Assembly (NCBI GenBank): GCA_036346355.1
Contig: CM070588.1
Span: forward strand, 14,617,914 to 14,681,913
Reading direction: 5' to 3'
Length of the DNA stretch: 64,000 nt
DNA from: Rhipidocladum racemiflorum
Taxonomy: Eukaryota > Streptophyta > Magnoliopsida > Poales > Poaceae
Within the stretch, counting starts at the first letter, position 1; each line of letters opens with the position of its first letter. Positions 22,501 through 35,045 of this stretch are shown here, one piece after another. The position numbers and the translations under genes were made by a program. The notes beneath the pieces are model-generated. The model was not told the origin of the DNA. It made no database searches and saw only the letters and a list, made by a program, of their open reading frames with translations.

Positions 22501-23574
22501 CTCCACAACAAAAAAGAAGAATGAGGAAGAGCAACCCTGTGGTGCAATATCGCCATAGGCAGTACTTCCGATTTACAATAGTACCGTACTCTCGGGATGA
22601 TAATGTCGACGGCCAAGAATTAACACGAGGCGTTTGGAAAGCAACTACCGAAGTATAGCACACAGCACCACCGCACATGCAGCAGTACCAGCCCCAAACT
22701 CCCGGTAGGTTCGGAGTTCCAAAGGCTACAGATAGATCGCTCTGGAAAAAAGCTATCGGAGTGTGGCACACAGTATTACCAACATAGTGGTAATACCGGC
22801 CCCAAACACCGGTAGCGCCGCGGCTCTAGAGGCCAAATGCAACACGCTTTGGGAAAAAGCTCACCGACAACGTTAACCACGGTGGTATTGCTCAATTAGC
22901 AATACCAGGGTGCCCTCAAGTTAAAAACACAATGAAAAACCAACAACCTAAAACTTTGGGTCAAGAGGGAGAAGAAAGGACCCAAAACAAATCTGAGAAA
23001 CGAGAATTCAACGGGCGAAGAAAATCTAACTTTTTCCTCAAGTCTGGAAGTACTGGCACCTAAATGGCGGTAGTGTCGCACCATGCCCGGCAGTACCGGC
23101 CATGAAGCCCGGTAGTGCCGCTCTACGGGGAACGAAAGAGGTGCTTCACTGGAAATAAACTACCGGCGTCAAATTCGATGCTTGCCGCTCGGTGGCGATC
23201 TGCGATTAGGTCGTGAACCAATTTACCAAATCAGGACCCTCTGTGTATTCAGCACTAGTCGAGAGCCGCTAGTGCACCGAGATCTTTAACATCGGTAAAT
23301 ATCCCACTCCTACCTATCGATACCATCAATGTACTTTATTGAAATAATCATTGGGTTACTTTACATTATGTCCAAGATACAAATATATGCCTTGCAAGGC
23401 GAAACTTATTAAAGGAGAAATAATGACGGAAAATCAAATAACCGTGGCGCCATCCAGTGCTACCACAGAATGGCGGTAGGCTTTCGCATCCCTAAGTGAG
23501 CGGGTCCTCTTGGAAATCCTCCTCACGGCCAGGCGTAGTCTCCTCTTCAAGCGGTATTGTGTTGAGGCAAGGGT

Positions 23575-23589
23575 GAGTACTTGGTACTC
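23575..23589 (-). other. conserved LTR hairpin
   Basis: GAGTAC-TTG-GTACTC; identical in stem and loop to 3951-3965. Confidence 0.7.
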
Positions 23590-26018
23590 GACAAGTCATG
23601 CATGAGAATGCAAGCTAATATACTATATGCATGGCTTGGTACAAAGGAATAGCTCAAGGTTTATTTGCGGTACTTGACATTTGAGAAGTAATGTAAGTAG
23701 ATTCAGCGATGAGAAATAAGTAAAGCATAAATAACTTTTCAAGAAGTTTAACAAACATTTTCCCATCCTAAACCACATTTCCATCATCTTCATTGTTAAA
23801 CCAACCCATTGTTCAAATCCAAGTTATTTTGAGAAAGTCTAACCCATAGTTGTAATTCAGAAAGCATTGTCGATCTGAAGTGGACTCGGCTATTCAAATA
23901 GATTCTACACTCTGCAGAGGTTATGCACTTTACCCACAGATACAATCCACTCACCACGTCGGTAGTGAATCGCCATACAAGAGTATCTTGAATGACGATC
24001 ATAACAAAGCCTTTCGGAAGCCTCAAACAACACGGTGGTCCTCTCGAGTCATGCTCTACACCATCCCTTCCCTTAGCCAAGGCGAAGTATGGGACCAACA
24101 CACCGTTAGATGGGTACAGCCCACGACTCACGATCGCTCCCCGTACAATCACACAAAGCGGTGTGTGACACCCTGAGGCTCCACAAGTGAGTCCTTAGCG
24201 ACTTAGTCAACTAGGGCCGTCCCATTTCCGGCCATGTGGTTGCAAGTATGACCCGGTTCAAAGGCTTGCAAGGTTAAGTCCTTAGAGTGACCAGGCAAGA
24301 CTACCCGAAAAACCAAATCATCACTCCCAATGCCACAAGCGGCCCTGATTACTCTTGCCACATGCCCGGTCGAAAGCGTTTATCAAACCCTGATTGATTA
24401 CCATGCACCACGTGCCATCAACATCACATGATACTTTTCCAAAAGCAGGTTCAATATATCATTAAGTCAATATTAGCATTGGATTATCCAAAATCATGTC
24501 ATGAGCACGTGTGGTCTAAGCGACATACTACACAGCGTTCTAAACCCATGTTGGCAATTTAATAATGTCCAACTAGTAAACCACAACTAGGGTGACAAGG
24601 GATCATGGCACATACTTAGATAATCAAGGTGTCATATAACAAATTGGTAGTTATCTAACCCCCATGTTTAAACAAAGTATCTTTCTAATTGAACTAGCAT
24701 GCAATAGTTTAAATCAAAATAGATTTCGAAATAGGATCAATATGGTCAAAGCACAACTTGCCTTCAAAAGTACTTGCTCTTGGTCTTGAGTTGGATCTGA
24801 GTCAACACTTCTCCCTCGAATCCTTAGGCACTTCAACGTCTACTCGTAAAGCGTGCAAATAGCAAATACACAAATGAACACTATGCAAAAAGATCCCAAA
24901 ACTCCAAATAAAATCCATAAACAGAGAGAACATAATTTTCTGGATTTTTAGAAACTGGAATAAATCAAATTTGGAGTTAAAGCACTTAAAAGTTATGATT
25001 ATTTAAAGTTTAAATAATCAATTAAATAATATTTCAGAGAAAAACTTTAGTCAAAAATTAAATAAAATTCATATTTAGGTAGATCTTAATTTTATACAAA
25101 TTTAGAAATTTGAACCACTCAAATCGGAGTTGAAAGCACTTAAAAGTTATAAGCGTTTGAAGTTTGAATCTAAATTTGAATCAATATTTCGAATTAATAA
25201 ATCATTTTCTTTTTGGAAATTAATTATTGCGTCGGCATGGACACGTGGCAGCTCTGATTGGCCCTGCGGCGTCAGGCGGTCCATGGGCTCGGTCCACACT
25301 CGGCTTGGAGTCCGCAGTGGACTCGGTCCACGCTCCGCGTGGAGGCCCGACATGTGGGCCCACTCGGGTAGACGTCATTCTTTGGCGTCGGCGAGGCTCG
25401 ACCACCAGTCTTTGTCGGAGTGGGTCCCACCGATGGCGTCATGGGTGGCGTCCGCGATCTGTCGCTGACACCGCGGGCCCAGCGTGTCGGTGTCTGCCCA
25501 GCGTGGGCGTGGCGATTCGGCTTCCTGGGCGCGTAGCTGTCGTGGCCGTTGGTTTGAAATCCGGCTGGGATTGAGGATTTGGCCTCATGTGCTTGAAGCG
25601 CCGCGTGGCGATCGTGGGCGTTGGATCTAGATCCAGCGGTTGGGATTAGATCTAGGATTTTCAGCGGAAACTCACCAGTGGCGTGGCACGATCTGGGCCT
25701 TTGGATCTTGATCGGACGGTTGAGTGGAGCTTCGGGGTCGGCGATGGCTTCACGCAGCGGAGTTGGCTGCCCGTGGCGAGGGCAGCGACCACCCAGCAGC
25801 GGTTAGGGGCGTGCTCGGCGAGATGGAGGGTGTCTTCGGTCGCCGACCGGGGTTTTGAATCTGGGGTCAATGGCGGAGGACGGCGGGCGGCCGGCGGCGA
25901 GCAAGGGCCGTGGTGGCGCTTCACAACTTCCAGGCGGTCGGCGAACCTACGGCGGCTAAAGCTCGGCCGGTTAGGCAAGAAGTGCGGCGGGGTCACGGCG
26001 GTCCTCGGGGTGCGTCCG

Positions 26019-26029
26019 GCATTAAATAG
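26019..26029 (-). promoter_or_regulatory. TATA-like box of the LTR
   Basis: The minus strand reads CTATTTAATGC, as at 17148-17158. Confidence 0.5.
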
Positions 26030-28603
26030 CCCCGGGAGGCGTGCTCGGCGGAGCCTAATCGATCCGGCGGCGCTCGTGCGAGTCCGGCTCGATTCTGAGA
26101 AGGCAGCGAAATCGTGGCGTCCGCGATGTCGCGATCAGCGACCACGATCGCCGCAGTAGCGATCGGTCCGATCGAACGTTCTGCTGATCGAGTCGAGGCG
26201 GATCTCGGCCGTTGGATCTTGATCCGGCGGTTGGGATCGATTAGGGTTAGGAAGTGGGTTGATTAGTCAAGCGGCTCGAATTAGGACTCGAGTCCGACCG
26301 GTCGGATGAGCGATTGCCGGCCGAGTTGGATTTTCGGCGATTTAATATTTAAAATAATTCCCGATAATTCATTTAATTCATTAAAAATAACAAATGACTG
26401 AAAAATTCGGAAAAATTACGGAAAATATTTTGGATTATTTTGGACTCAAATAAAATATTTCCAACAAAAATTTATTTGCAAAATTAAATTCTTTAATTAT
26501 TTCAAAATGGAATAAATTCAAATAAATTCCAAATAAATCCAAATAAATTCCAGAAAATTCCAAAAATTCACCAAAGTGCCAAATCACACATGATTTTAAG
26601 AAAAGCAAAATTTTGGGATGTTACAACCGGCCTCATGGCCCGGTAGTGTCGGCCGCCATAGAGTAGGAAGGAACCCCTCTGGGTTTTAACTACCGGCAGT
26701 GTGCGAGCGGTAGTACCGCTGAGGGCGGTTGTACCGGCCTCATGCCGTCGGTAGTACCGGCTTTCAAGGAAAAATTTTTACAAAAAGAGGGATTTCGCGC
26801 AAATGAGTTCGGAACTTCAACGCAAGTGTATGAATAGGTTCCTAGGGACACTAGGGACCCATTCACGCAGGTCTTGCCAAGTTTCGAGCTCGTTTGCTCA
26901 ACTTCTCACTTTTTGACTAAACGAACCCCGAAAACGACGTGAAAATGGATTTCAACACAAAAACGGTCCAAATCCAGTTTTCGCCGTGGCTATGGAACCT
27001 CTACGGCACCGGGAGCTTATCTAAACTAGTTTCGACAAGATCCTAGCTCGATTGATTGACTTTTCCCAAATTCGAACATTCGAGCTACAAATCTCACCCG
27101 AAATTGGCTTTTGGTTCAAAACCAAACCAAACTCCGATTTCGCCGCGAGAATAGGATCTCTACGGCACTAGGGACCCATACGCCTTGACCCGTGGATTTT
27201 GGAACTTCGGAACATGTATTCGCTCCGAATGCCCAAAATGCACATTTTCGACAAATCGGCTGGAACAACGGATTTGCAACACGCGTAATGATTCCATAAG
27301 TGCGCTAAGGTCCTATACGACCAAATGCTAGTCTACGAACTCAACGCACGATGATCGAACCTCCAAAACTTTAAAAACCTAATTAGTCCCGAATTTCGAT
27401 TCTGGACCCGAATCGAGTTCAAACTCGATTCTTCCGCAAGAATCGAACTTCACCAGTGTTGGACATATTTGTGAGTCATTTTTCTCAACTTTTTCGGAGC
27501 TAGGGTTTCTAAGGAAATCTCCGAAAAACTCGGGAAAAGACTTTTTAGAACAAATAAATCCAACGAGGAGTAGATTAGGGTTTCCAGAATGAATCAATCA
27601 CGCAAAAGAATTCGTCTAACCCTAATCTAGATCTAGCAACACGACAAATCATCGATCTACTACCCGATCTAGGCTTTCTAGGGCTAAACAAGCGAGAAAA
27701 AGGGAGAAAAAGGAAGAGAAGAGACTAGGGTTTGCATCAAACCTTAGGGTTTGAGCTCAACTTCGAATCCATTGCTCGATCATCCTCCTAGGGTTCTTGA
27801 TGAAGCTTCCCCACACCTTGAGGTTGCTCTCCTTGCTCCACATGGGCTCACACCGGCCAGAGAACAGAGAGGCTGGGGCGAGTTCCACCGGAGGAAGAAG
27901 AGGGAGGAGGAGAGAGCAAGAGAGAGAGTGAGAGAGAGCGAATGAGAGAGTGAGGGGAGTGAGGGGGCTCCCCTCTTGATAAATACGAGAGAGGGAGAGA
28001 GCTGGGCGACGTGGAGAAGAAGGATTGGTCGGTGACCCCCAGCTCATGTCGTTGGCTGGTAGTACCGCCCCAGGGTGGCAGATCTTGCCGCTGCCGTAGT
28101 ACCGCCGCTGAAATCAAGCAGATCGCCATCAGAATTAAAACTTCTGGATTTTTTCGGCTTTTGCAACGGCGATTGATCAATGTCTTTGGGGACTTTTGGA
28201 ATAGGTCCAGGGAATCCTAATGAAGGTTTAGAAACTTAGGTTCAGGCTCTAATCCACACGATTCGAGATTTCACCCGAAATAAATTTCGGGACTGAAACT
28301 CTGAGCTAAAGCGACATCACTCGGGAATTGAGGGTTTTGACTCGAAGAAAAGTTGGGATAGGTTCGAAGAGCACTAAAGAAGGTTTCAAAGTTATGGTTG
28401 CAAGTCTAACTTAACCGATTTAAAGTTTTGACCAAAATCGAAATCCGAAACTTCAAATGGGAAAAACAATTAACGAAACAACAAAGCACTCCGAAAACAA
28501 ATAACTCCAAATTTAAGATCCAGAAATCAGATCTAAGCACAATTAAACAATCTATTGACTTATTAAGCCTAATTATTCTTAATCACAAATTCGGGGTGTT
28601 ACA

Positions 28604-28620
28604 ATCCTACACCCCTTACA
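28604..28620 (-). other. polypurine tract next to the 3' LTR
   Basis: The minus strand reads TGTAAGGGGTGTAGGAT directly before TGTAACACC. This marks 22500-28603 as the 3' LTR and gives the element's orientation. Confidence 0.7.
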
Positions 28621-28880
28621 AAAATCTCGTCCTCGAGATTTGCCAGGTTCGGCAAAGAGGAAGGAAATTCGACCCTAAGAAATCTTCACGCTCCCAGGTG
28701 GTTTCATCCTGGGCGTGGCTGCTCCATTGGACTTTGGTCAACTCGATAATGTGACTGTAGATATAGAGCACCACATCGTCAAGGATGCAAACTTAACGTT
28801 CGCAAGTGATAGATCCGACTAAAGATCTATCAAGTCCAGAGGAGTAAGTTCAGTGGGACTCTGAAGGCACTCCTCCAGCT
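28610..28880 (-). pseudogene. integrase tail and chromodomain remnant
   Basis: The minus strand encodes a chromodomain-like block TKVQWSSHAQDETTWERED (about 28680-28740), preceded in other frames by LEECLQSPTELTPLD, which resembles the tail after the HxxQLKKCL block. Several stops and shifts are present. The chromodomain would target integration to heterochromatin in an intact element. It shows the element descends from a chromovirus, although RT and the integrase core are gone. Confidence 0.7.
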
Positions 28881-29059
28881 ACGGCACACGGAATTCATCG
28901 GTTACTTTCGAAACTGAGGCAGAGACTCAGGTTGAGAAGTTACCCCACCTATCTTCACACAAGAAGATTCGGTGCGGACCGATGCATTACAGTGCTAGCA
29001 TCCCACGAACACGCAATCGTTAATTGCATCACAAGTTGAGACCTCCTGCAGACGAAAAC

Positions 29060-29856
29060 GTCAACACAAAGGTCCAACTCGCGACGACAATTACTCAAAA
29101 CAGTTGCGATTCCAGTTAGCAATTCAATATTAACTCCGGAACTTTGTTTGGAACCAATCCCGGCAACTCTTTCAGAGAAGATATCGGGGTATTCCCAAAC
29201 TATCGACACTCTACACATATCCGACATGGAAAGAGTGGAGATACGGCTTGTGCTGGCAAAATTACCAAAGAAATAATCGATTTAAATGCCAACCGGACTG
29301 ATTCAGAAAATAGGACGATTAGCATGGTCGATGTTCTCCTGATACTTGAACACTGGTTTGAATCGAGGTTTACATCGAGCCCTAGGTATCCATTCGAATC
29401 ATTTGCTACGGGAGTTAATTTCCCTGATGAGCAATAAGAATTCTCCCAGGTAAAAGTGCTAAGTCCTGAAACAGCGCCAGGCACGCTAATCTGATTGCCT
29501 AGACTATGGTCCTCAACTTCTGTTCACACAGAACTCGAGAACAACAACGAATAAGAAGCTCGAGATTCAACCAAAGCCATTGTGAGAGCTGAATGTATGG
29601 GAAACGTACTAAACACTACACTAGACGTGTAGCTCGCATTTTCAGCAATCACAAGGTTAGGCCGACAACGGCTAAGACTCTGATCTAGAGTAAGATCTGA
29701 GCGACCACTTCGACGTCCTTGGAGTCCACTAACAGAATCCTTGCGGACGAACTGGGCACTCTGATCTAAAAGACAAGTTATCGCAAGTCGTAAGTTCGGA
29801 CACTCCTTGATGAAATGACCTTCCTCGCGACAGGAATAACAAGCGAACATAGCCAT
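29060..29856 (-). pseudogene. gag knuckle, protease and RT-linker remnants
   Basis: A CCHC knuckle CYSCREEGHFIKEC lies at 29800-29841. Further on, the protease active-site region reads ALVESRAS where ALVDSGAS is expected, so both catalytic Asp and Gly are lost. At about 29120-29227 a degenerate linker (WEYPDIFSERVAGI) matches the YPDVFPEELPGM region of the gypsy elements here. From there the frame loses similarity, and the RT core is deleted. Frames are broken repeatedly. Confidence 0.65.
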
Positions 29857-30384
29857 CCAGTCATACGATTCACTGGAACCACTTACTGGCGCACTGGACG
29901 ATTATATTTTAAGGTTGGAAATCCTGGGTTCAACCAAACAGAACACACCGGATTCGGCACTACTTCGGCTCGACTGTGGCTTCCTTCAACAAAACCACAC
30001 GCTAAGAGTGCACGCAAAGAACAACTCATCGACATCCTTTTGCACACAAGAGCAAAACAATTATGCTCAGCAGGACAACCGAGAATCAAGGCAAAGCAGA
30101 ACAAGATCCGCACAAGGGCATTCACCTTCAGAACCGAATCGAATCTGAGAAAGCAAATGCAAGGATAACCCTACATAGCGATAGAATTTGAGATGACAAC
30201 TTAATACGTCAGGACGTACAACAGCAAGTTAAATTACAATCATCATCTACAGCTATCGCACAATCCCATTACATTCTTTTCATGGCAAAAGTACAACAGC
30301 GACTGGCTCATCTTACAACAAAATGAGCACTAAAACTACTTTTTCCTTATAATGAACATTTAGGGACGATCGAGTTCTTTAGAC

Positions 30385-31293
30385 TTAGGGATGAGCAACG
30401 AATGGACAGTTCCTAGCATAATGTCCTTCTTGATTACAGGCAAAGCAAGTGAACGTGGCAGCTTGGCCCCGAACTTTGGAAGTTTCCCCTTCGTGACTAT
30501 ACAACGGAGTCACTTGTGGAGATAGACGAGGAGGAACAGGCGGTGATGAAGATTCAACCAGCATCATCAACCTGTACGCATGGGTACCGAAGACGATGGT
30601 CCTCCCACGATCTGCACTCGAAGAAGCACTGGGGTAGGTCGTCGCAGGGCGAGACCCACTGCTATCCACTGGTGCCCGAGTGTGATGAACAATTCGACGG
30701 TAGGTTCCATACGGCTGCGGGAGTTCCTTTGCTGGCTCTAGGGCGTCATGCTCCCCAAACACGATCTCTGTCGTGAAAAGGCCATGATTGAGGAAAGGAA
30801 CCATATGGCTCTCAAGCACAGAGATGCGGCGATGTGCACGAAACAACTTGTCATGCAACCGTCGAAGATATCAGTCAAGGGATTCCACTAGCCTGATCTG
30901 CCATGCAGAAGCAGGGTCCATTGATGCATCCAATGTCGCATAGATGCTCTCCATGCTGTCCAGCTTAAGAGAGGGACAATTGGGGAATAGCTGAGCCATC
31001 TCTGGAAGATCGAAGCGAAGATGGAAGATTGCAACATACTCTCCATCGAGCACTGCTGCGAGCGGACTCGGAGCCAGTCCGACATAGCGATGAGTTGGCT
31101 CTCCACCATGTTGACCATGGATGGACACTTCCGCCGCAAACAATGAAGAGGTTGGGCCGGTTTCGGCGCGTGAAATTAGATACTTCGGCCACTCTAAAAA
31201 GGCGGCAAGACGTATCATATCCCAGAGAGCTGCTTGAACAGAACCCTCCAAAATCGCGTTGGTGAAAAAGCACGGCTCCCAGCGACTAGGCAT
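30385..31293 (-). pseudogene. ORF0-like gene ending in a CCHC knuckle, one stop
   Basis: A 303-codon frame with a single TGA at 30871-30873, located between PBS and gag like ORF0 of the Tekay elements. The start MPSRWEPCFF is plausible; the N-terminal half has an ALWDMIRLAAFLEWPKYL helix. The C-terminal half ends in CFACNQEGHYARNC (30406-30447) seven residues before the stop. This knuckle is separate from the gag knuckle at 29800-29841, so the element carried two nucleic-acid-binding knuckles on two proteins. I do not recognise a named family; an RNA-binding role is inferred from the knuckle alone. Confidence 0.65.
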
Positions 31294-31837
31294 CTAAAAT
31301 TAAGAAAAACACGGTTATCAAGACCTTATATGGATAGGGTTCAACCAATCCCTTAGAGGAAACCCAACGAGCAACAACCAAGCATATCAACTCCTATCTT
31401 CCTTAACTTAACCTCTCACCAATACGTATCTAATTCTTGAAAGTAGATGAGTCTTCCAAAAGTTATCTATCAACAAGATGGCTCAGAATAAGATAAGAAC
31501 TTAGACCTCTAAACCAATCCTTATCTCTTCAGGTTTTAATTTCTTTTATCGAGATATTTTATGTTTCAAAACCTATTTCCTTGATTTGAATGGCAAAAGG
31601 GATAGAACAACTCATTTTCAGATCTCCATTCCTTTTTCTAGTAAGTCACCATTTGGAATTTGGGGTAAGTTCAAATCATTTTGAAGAACAAAACCAGAAA
31701 AGATGCTATAGATGGATAATGTTAGCAATCTATGTTTTTACAATTAAGAATTTCATACCCAGAATAATTTTCAGAGAAGATTCATCCTTAATTCTATCGA
31801 CCAATTTATCTAGGCTTCACCCTACAGTCGAAAGCCT

Positions 31838-31849
31838 GCTCTGATACCA
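31838..31849 (-). other. primer binding site, iMet type
   Basis: The minus strand reads TGGTATCAGAGC, five bases inside the LTR. Confidence 0.85.
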
Positions 31850-32402
31850 CCTCTTATGGGGGCTCCGATCTTTGTAACAGTGACTCGGATACTCACTATT
31901 GCGTCAGAATGAAATTAACGCAACCCATCAGAACTCCTATCACTAATTACAAACCGTACCCGGATTGAGGCCAATCGATCAGCACGACACACTCTGCTGG
32001 TGGTCATATGCCAAAGGATTGATTCCAACCCGAGCTTCCCCGAGATATGTGTCTAGTGCTAGTTCCCTGGATCCATAGCCTAACACCCACATATTTCACA
32101 ATAAGTCGCATCCAGAACCAACCTCAAGGTAATAATTGTGTTAATGCTGGTTTGATTACAACGAATTAGTTTACAAGAGTGATGTACAGCCAATTGGCAA
32201 AACTACAAAATAAGAAAACAAAATCCGCAACAGCGGTAGCGGTATGCCTTCCCATACCTAGAGGCAACCGACTGGGGGCTGAAACCCAGATGACCGCTAC
32301 TAACTCGTGGAACACCCGTCTCGAAGTACGTCGGGAACACCTTCATTGTCTTCAACGTCGTCTTCTGATTGCTTATTATTAAAAATAAATAGAGCAAACG
32401 GT

Positions 32403-32420
32403 GAGTACACATATGTACTC
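32403..32420 (-). other. conserved LTR hairpin
   Basis: GAGTAC-6 nt-GTACTC followed by GCAAG. Confidence 0.7.
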
Positions 32421-33036
32421 GCAAGACTTTAGTGTATGGAAATAATAATGTAAATGGAGGTTAATACAATGTAATCAGGTTTCTACACTAAGTCTATTTG
32501 AGCACAAAGCAAGATTTATTTGCAATATTTAATAGATCCAAACCGTTCGCAATTTATAAAGCAGTGGTAAAGAAATCATTTTATTGCAAGCAATAAATAT
32601 ATCATTTGATCCACAAACTAAATTCACAACCATTCCATTCCCAGCAACCGAAAACCAAACTATCCTACCTTGCCAAAACCATTTCCCAAAACCTACTTCT
32701 GGCCAAACCCAATAACCAATCCAGCTTCCATCCAAGTTCAACCAAAACCATTCCCGAGACCGAACCAAGACCAGACCAGAACCAACACCAGAAATTCTAT
32801 ACATGACAGTACTTCCCAAGCTGCTCATGACCGTGAGCATGGCTAATCGATTAGTTTATTTATATCTCTGCAGAGATTGTACACTTTACCCACACAACAA
32901 GTTCTAGCAATCATATCAACCATGCCACGCGATACGAAATGTATCCGCTTTGCTAGACAGTGACGAGACCTTTCGATAGGTTGGAATTTAAACCTTGCAC
33001 CAACCCGATAATGTGCATCCCTAGCTATGGTCCCAA

Positions 33037-33419
33037 GAGGATGTCCACTAGTGGTCCCTACGGGCTCCCACTAGCTTTACTGGCCCATACCTCCCCATAG
33101 TAGGCATTACCGTTGTATTGGGCAAATTCCCCCTCGATGCCTCGACGAGGGAATCCCTAGAACACACCGACATGGCAGGTGTGTCCAACTCTCCCGCCGC
33201 CTAATGATGCAAGACCCAAATCCTTTCCAATGTACTAGGCCAAGGCTATCCCATACTAGCACATGTGGTTGTACTGTAAGATCCAGTAATAGTATCAAGT
33301 TAAGTCCTTAGGATGACTCAGGCGAGATCTTCCAATCCCACTTGCTATGGCCATAGAGGATGTCCACTAGTGGTCCCTACGGGCTCCCATTAGCTTTACT
33401 GGCCCATACCTCCCCATAG
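33037..33419 (+). repeat. 64 bp direct repeat, 319 bp apart
   Basis: 33037-33100 and 33356-33419 share the GAGGATGTCCACTAGTGG ... CTCCCCATAG sequence with one difference (CCCACTAG versus CCCATTAG). Confidence 0.85.
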
Positions 33420-34199
33420 CAAGGGAACCATCCGAAACCATAACCAAACCAAGAAAAGCCTTCTAGCTTGACATCCTTTCCAAGTCCGGACCAGCCAGAC
33501 CAGCCAAACCTTTCCATACCAACCAATCGGACCAAACCGCCCAAACCAAGCCAATCCAAACCAGCAAACACGCACATCTCGCCCGGTCAAAATTCTTCCA
33601 TTTTCCATTTTCATTCATGCAACCTTTCCATCCAAAACCAAATCCAACTCCCAAACCATTTACGAACCTTTTCGATCCGTCACCCAATCCAAACCAACGA
33701 TTGCCCAAGAGATTGTAATTGACTGACTCACGACTTTCATAGCATTTGCTACTGCATGACTAAGCATGTGCAAGTATTATTCAATATTACCCATTTGACA
33801 TTTATTACTATGTCTAATGTGGATCTAGAGTTTACCAAGGTTCATAATTCAATTAAGATTAAAGGAAATCCACCAATTCTAGGTTTACCTACCAGTTTTC
33901 CCACAACTAGCAATTTTTACCGAACATACACACATGCATAATAGTCTTGACAAATGAAAATAGAACTTTGCAAATATAGGATAAAAATGGTCAAGGGAGG
34001 TGCTTGCCTGTTTGCTCTTTAACAATGCCTGACTCTGGAACAAAGTCAGGATCGTCGTCTACCGAATCATCAACGCCTAGAGAAAAGCAATAAGAACGAT
34101 TAACAATGAATCCAAATAAGGTGATTAAGAACTAACATAAAAGCAAATAGAATCGGAAAGGCTAAGATCGAAAAGACTCGAAAAAGGGTTTAACTTTTC

Positions 34200-35045
34200 A
34201 GCTCACGCCGGCAATATCGACACACAATTCCCGGTAGTACCGTCCAATCAGTAGCACTGACCTTGCGGTAGTACTTCTGATTTCCAGTAGTACCGTACTC
34301 TCGAGACGATAATGTCGACGGCCGAGAATTAACACGAGGCGTTTGGAAAGCAACTACCTAAGTATAGCACACAGCACCACCGCACATGCAGCAGTACCGG
34401 CCCCAAACTCGCGGTAGGGTCGGAGTTCCAAAGGCTACAGATAGATCGCTCTAGAAAATAGCTATCGGAGTGTGGCACACAGTATTACCAACATAGTGGT
34501 AATACCGGCCCCAAACAACGGTAGCGCCGCGGCTCTAGAGGCCAAATGCAGCACGCTTTGGGAAAAAGGTCACCGACAACGTTAACCACGGTGGTATCGC
34601 TCAATTAGCAATACCAGGGTGCCCTCAAGTTAAAAACACAAAGAAAAACCAACAACCTAAAACTTTGGGTCAAGAGGGAGAAGAAAGGACCCAAATCAAA
34701 TCCGAGAAACAAGAATTCAACGGGCGAAGAAAATCTAACTTTTTCCTCAAGTCTGGAAGTACCGGCACCTAAATGGCGGTAGTGCCACGCCATGCCCGGT
34801 AGTACCGACCATGAAGCCCGGTAGTGCCGCTCTACGGGGAACGAAAGAGGTGCTTCATTGGAAATAAACTACCGGCGTCAAATTCCCGGTACTGTCGCTC
34901 GGGCGGCAGTACCGGCCTCATGGCCCTGTAGTGCCGGCCGCCAGAGAGTAGGAAGGAACCCCTCTGGATTTTAACTACCGGCGGTGTGCGAGCGGTAGTA
35001 CCGCTGAGGGCGGCAGTATCGGCCTTATGCCGTCGGTAGTACCGG
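34200..35045. repeat. CGGTAGTACCG word cluster
   Basis: About a dozen near-palindromic words of the form CCGGTAGTACCGG, GCGGTAGTGCCAC or GGCAGTACCGGCC. The 3' LTR has the same cluster at 22555-23170 and 26626-26770. Confidence 0.8.

Larger units (their letters stand above)
23209..26625 (-). mobile_element. Tekay-type LTR, probably solo, diverged
   Basis: Minus-strand copy of the 3582-7219 LTR family, about 3.4 kb, with TGTAACATCCC at 26625 and a degraded inner end near 23209. The host LTR sequence continues on both sides, as shown by the uninterrupted copy at 34860-34920. No clean 5 bp duplication is visible: the left side carries about ten unmatched bases. Contains the hairpin (23575-23589), the TATA-like box (26019-26029) and palindromes (25620-25640, 26209-26230). 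Confidence 0.85.
22500..28603 (-). repeat. 3' LTR of the deletion derivative (truncated, interrupted)
   Basis: Outer-start sequence TGTAACACCCCGAATTTG at 28603 equals that at 36888, and the two LTRs match closely from there to about 22535 and 34265 respectively once 23209-26625 is removed. The remaining ~2.4 kb present in the 5' LTR is missing here. Contains CGGTAGTACCG words at 22555-23170 and 26626-26770. Confidence 0.85.

Noticed and set aside
23204..26630. Target duplication for the Tekay LTR at 23209-26625
   Set aside because: GATTA on the left and ACCGG on the right do not match, and about ten unmatched bases lie at the left end.
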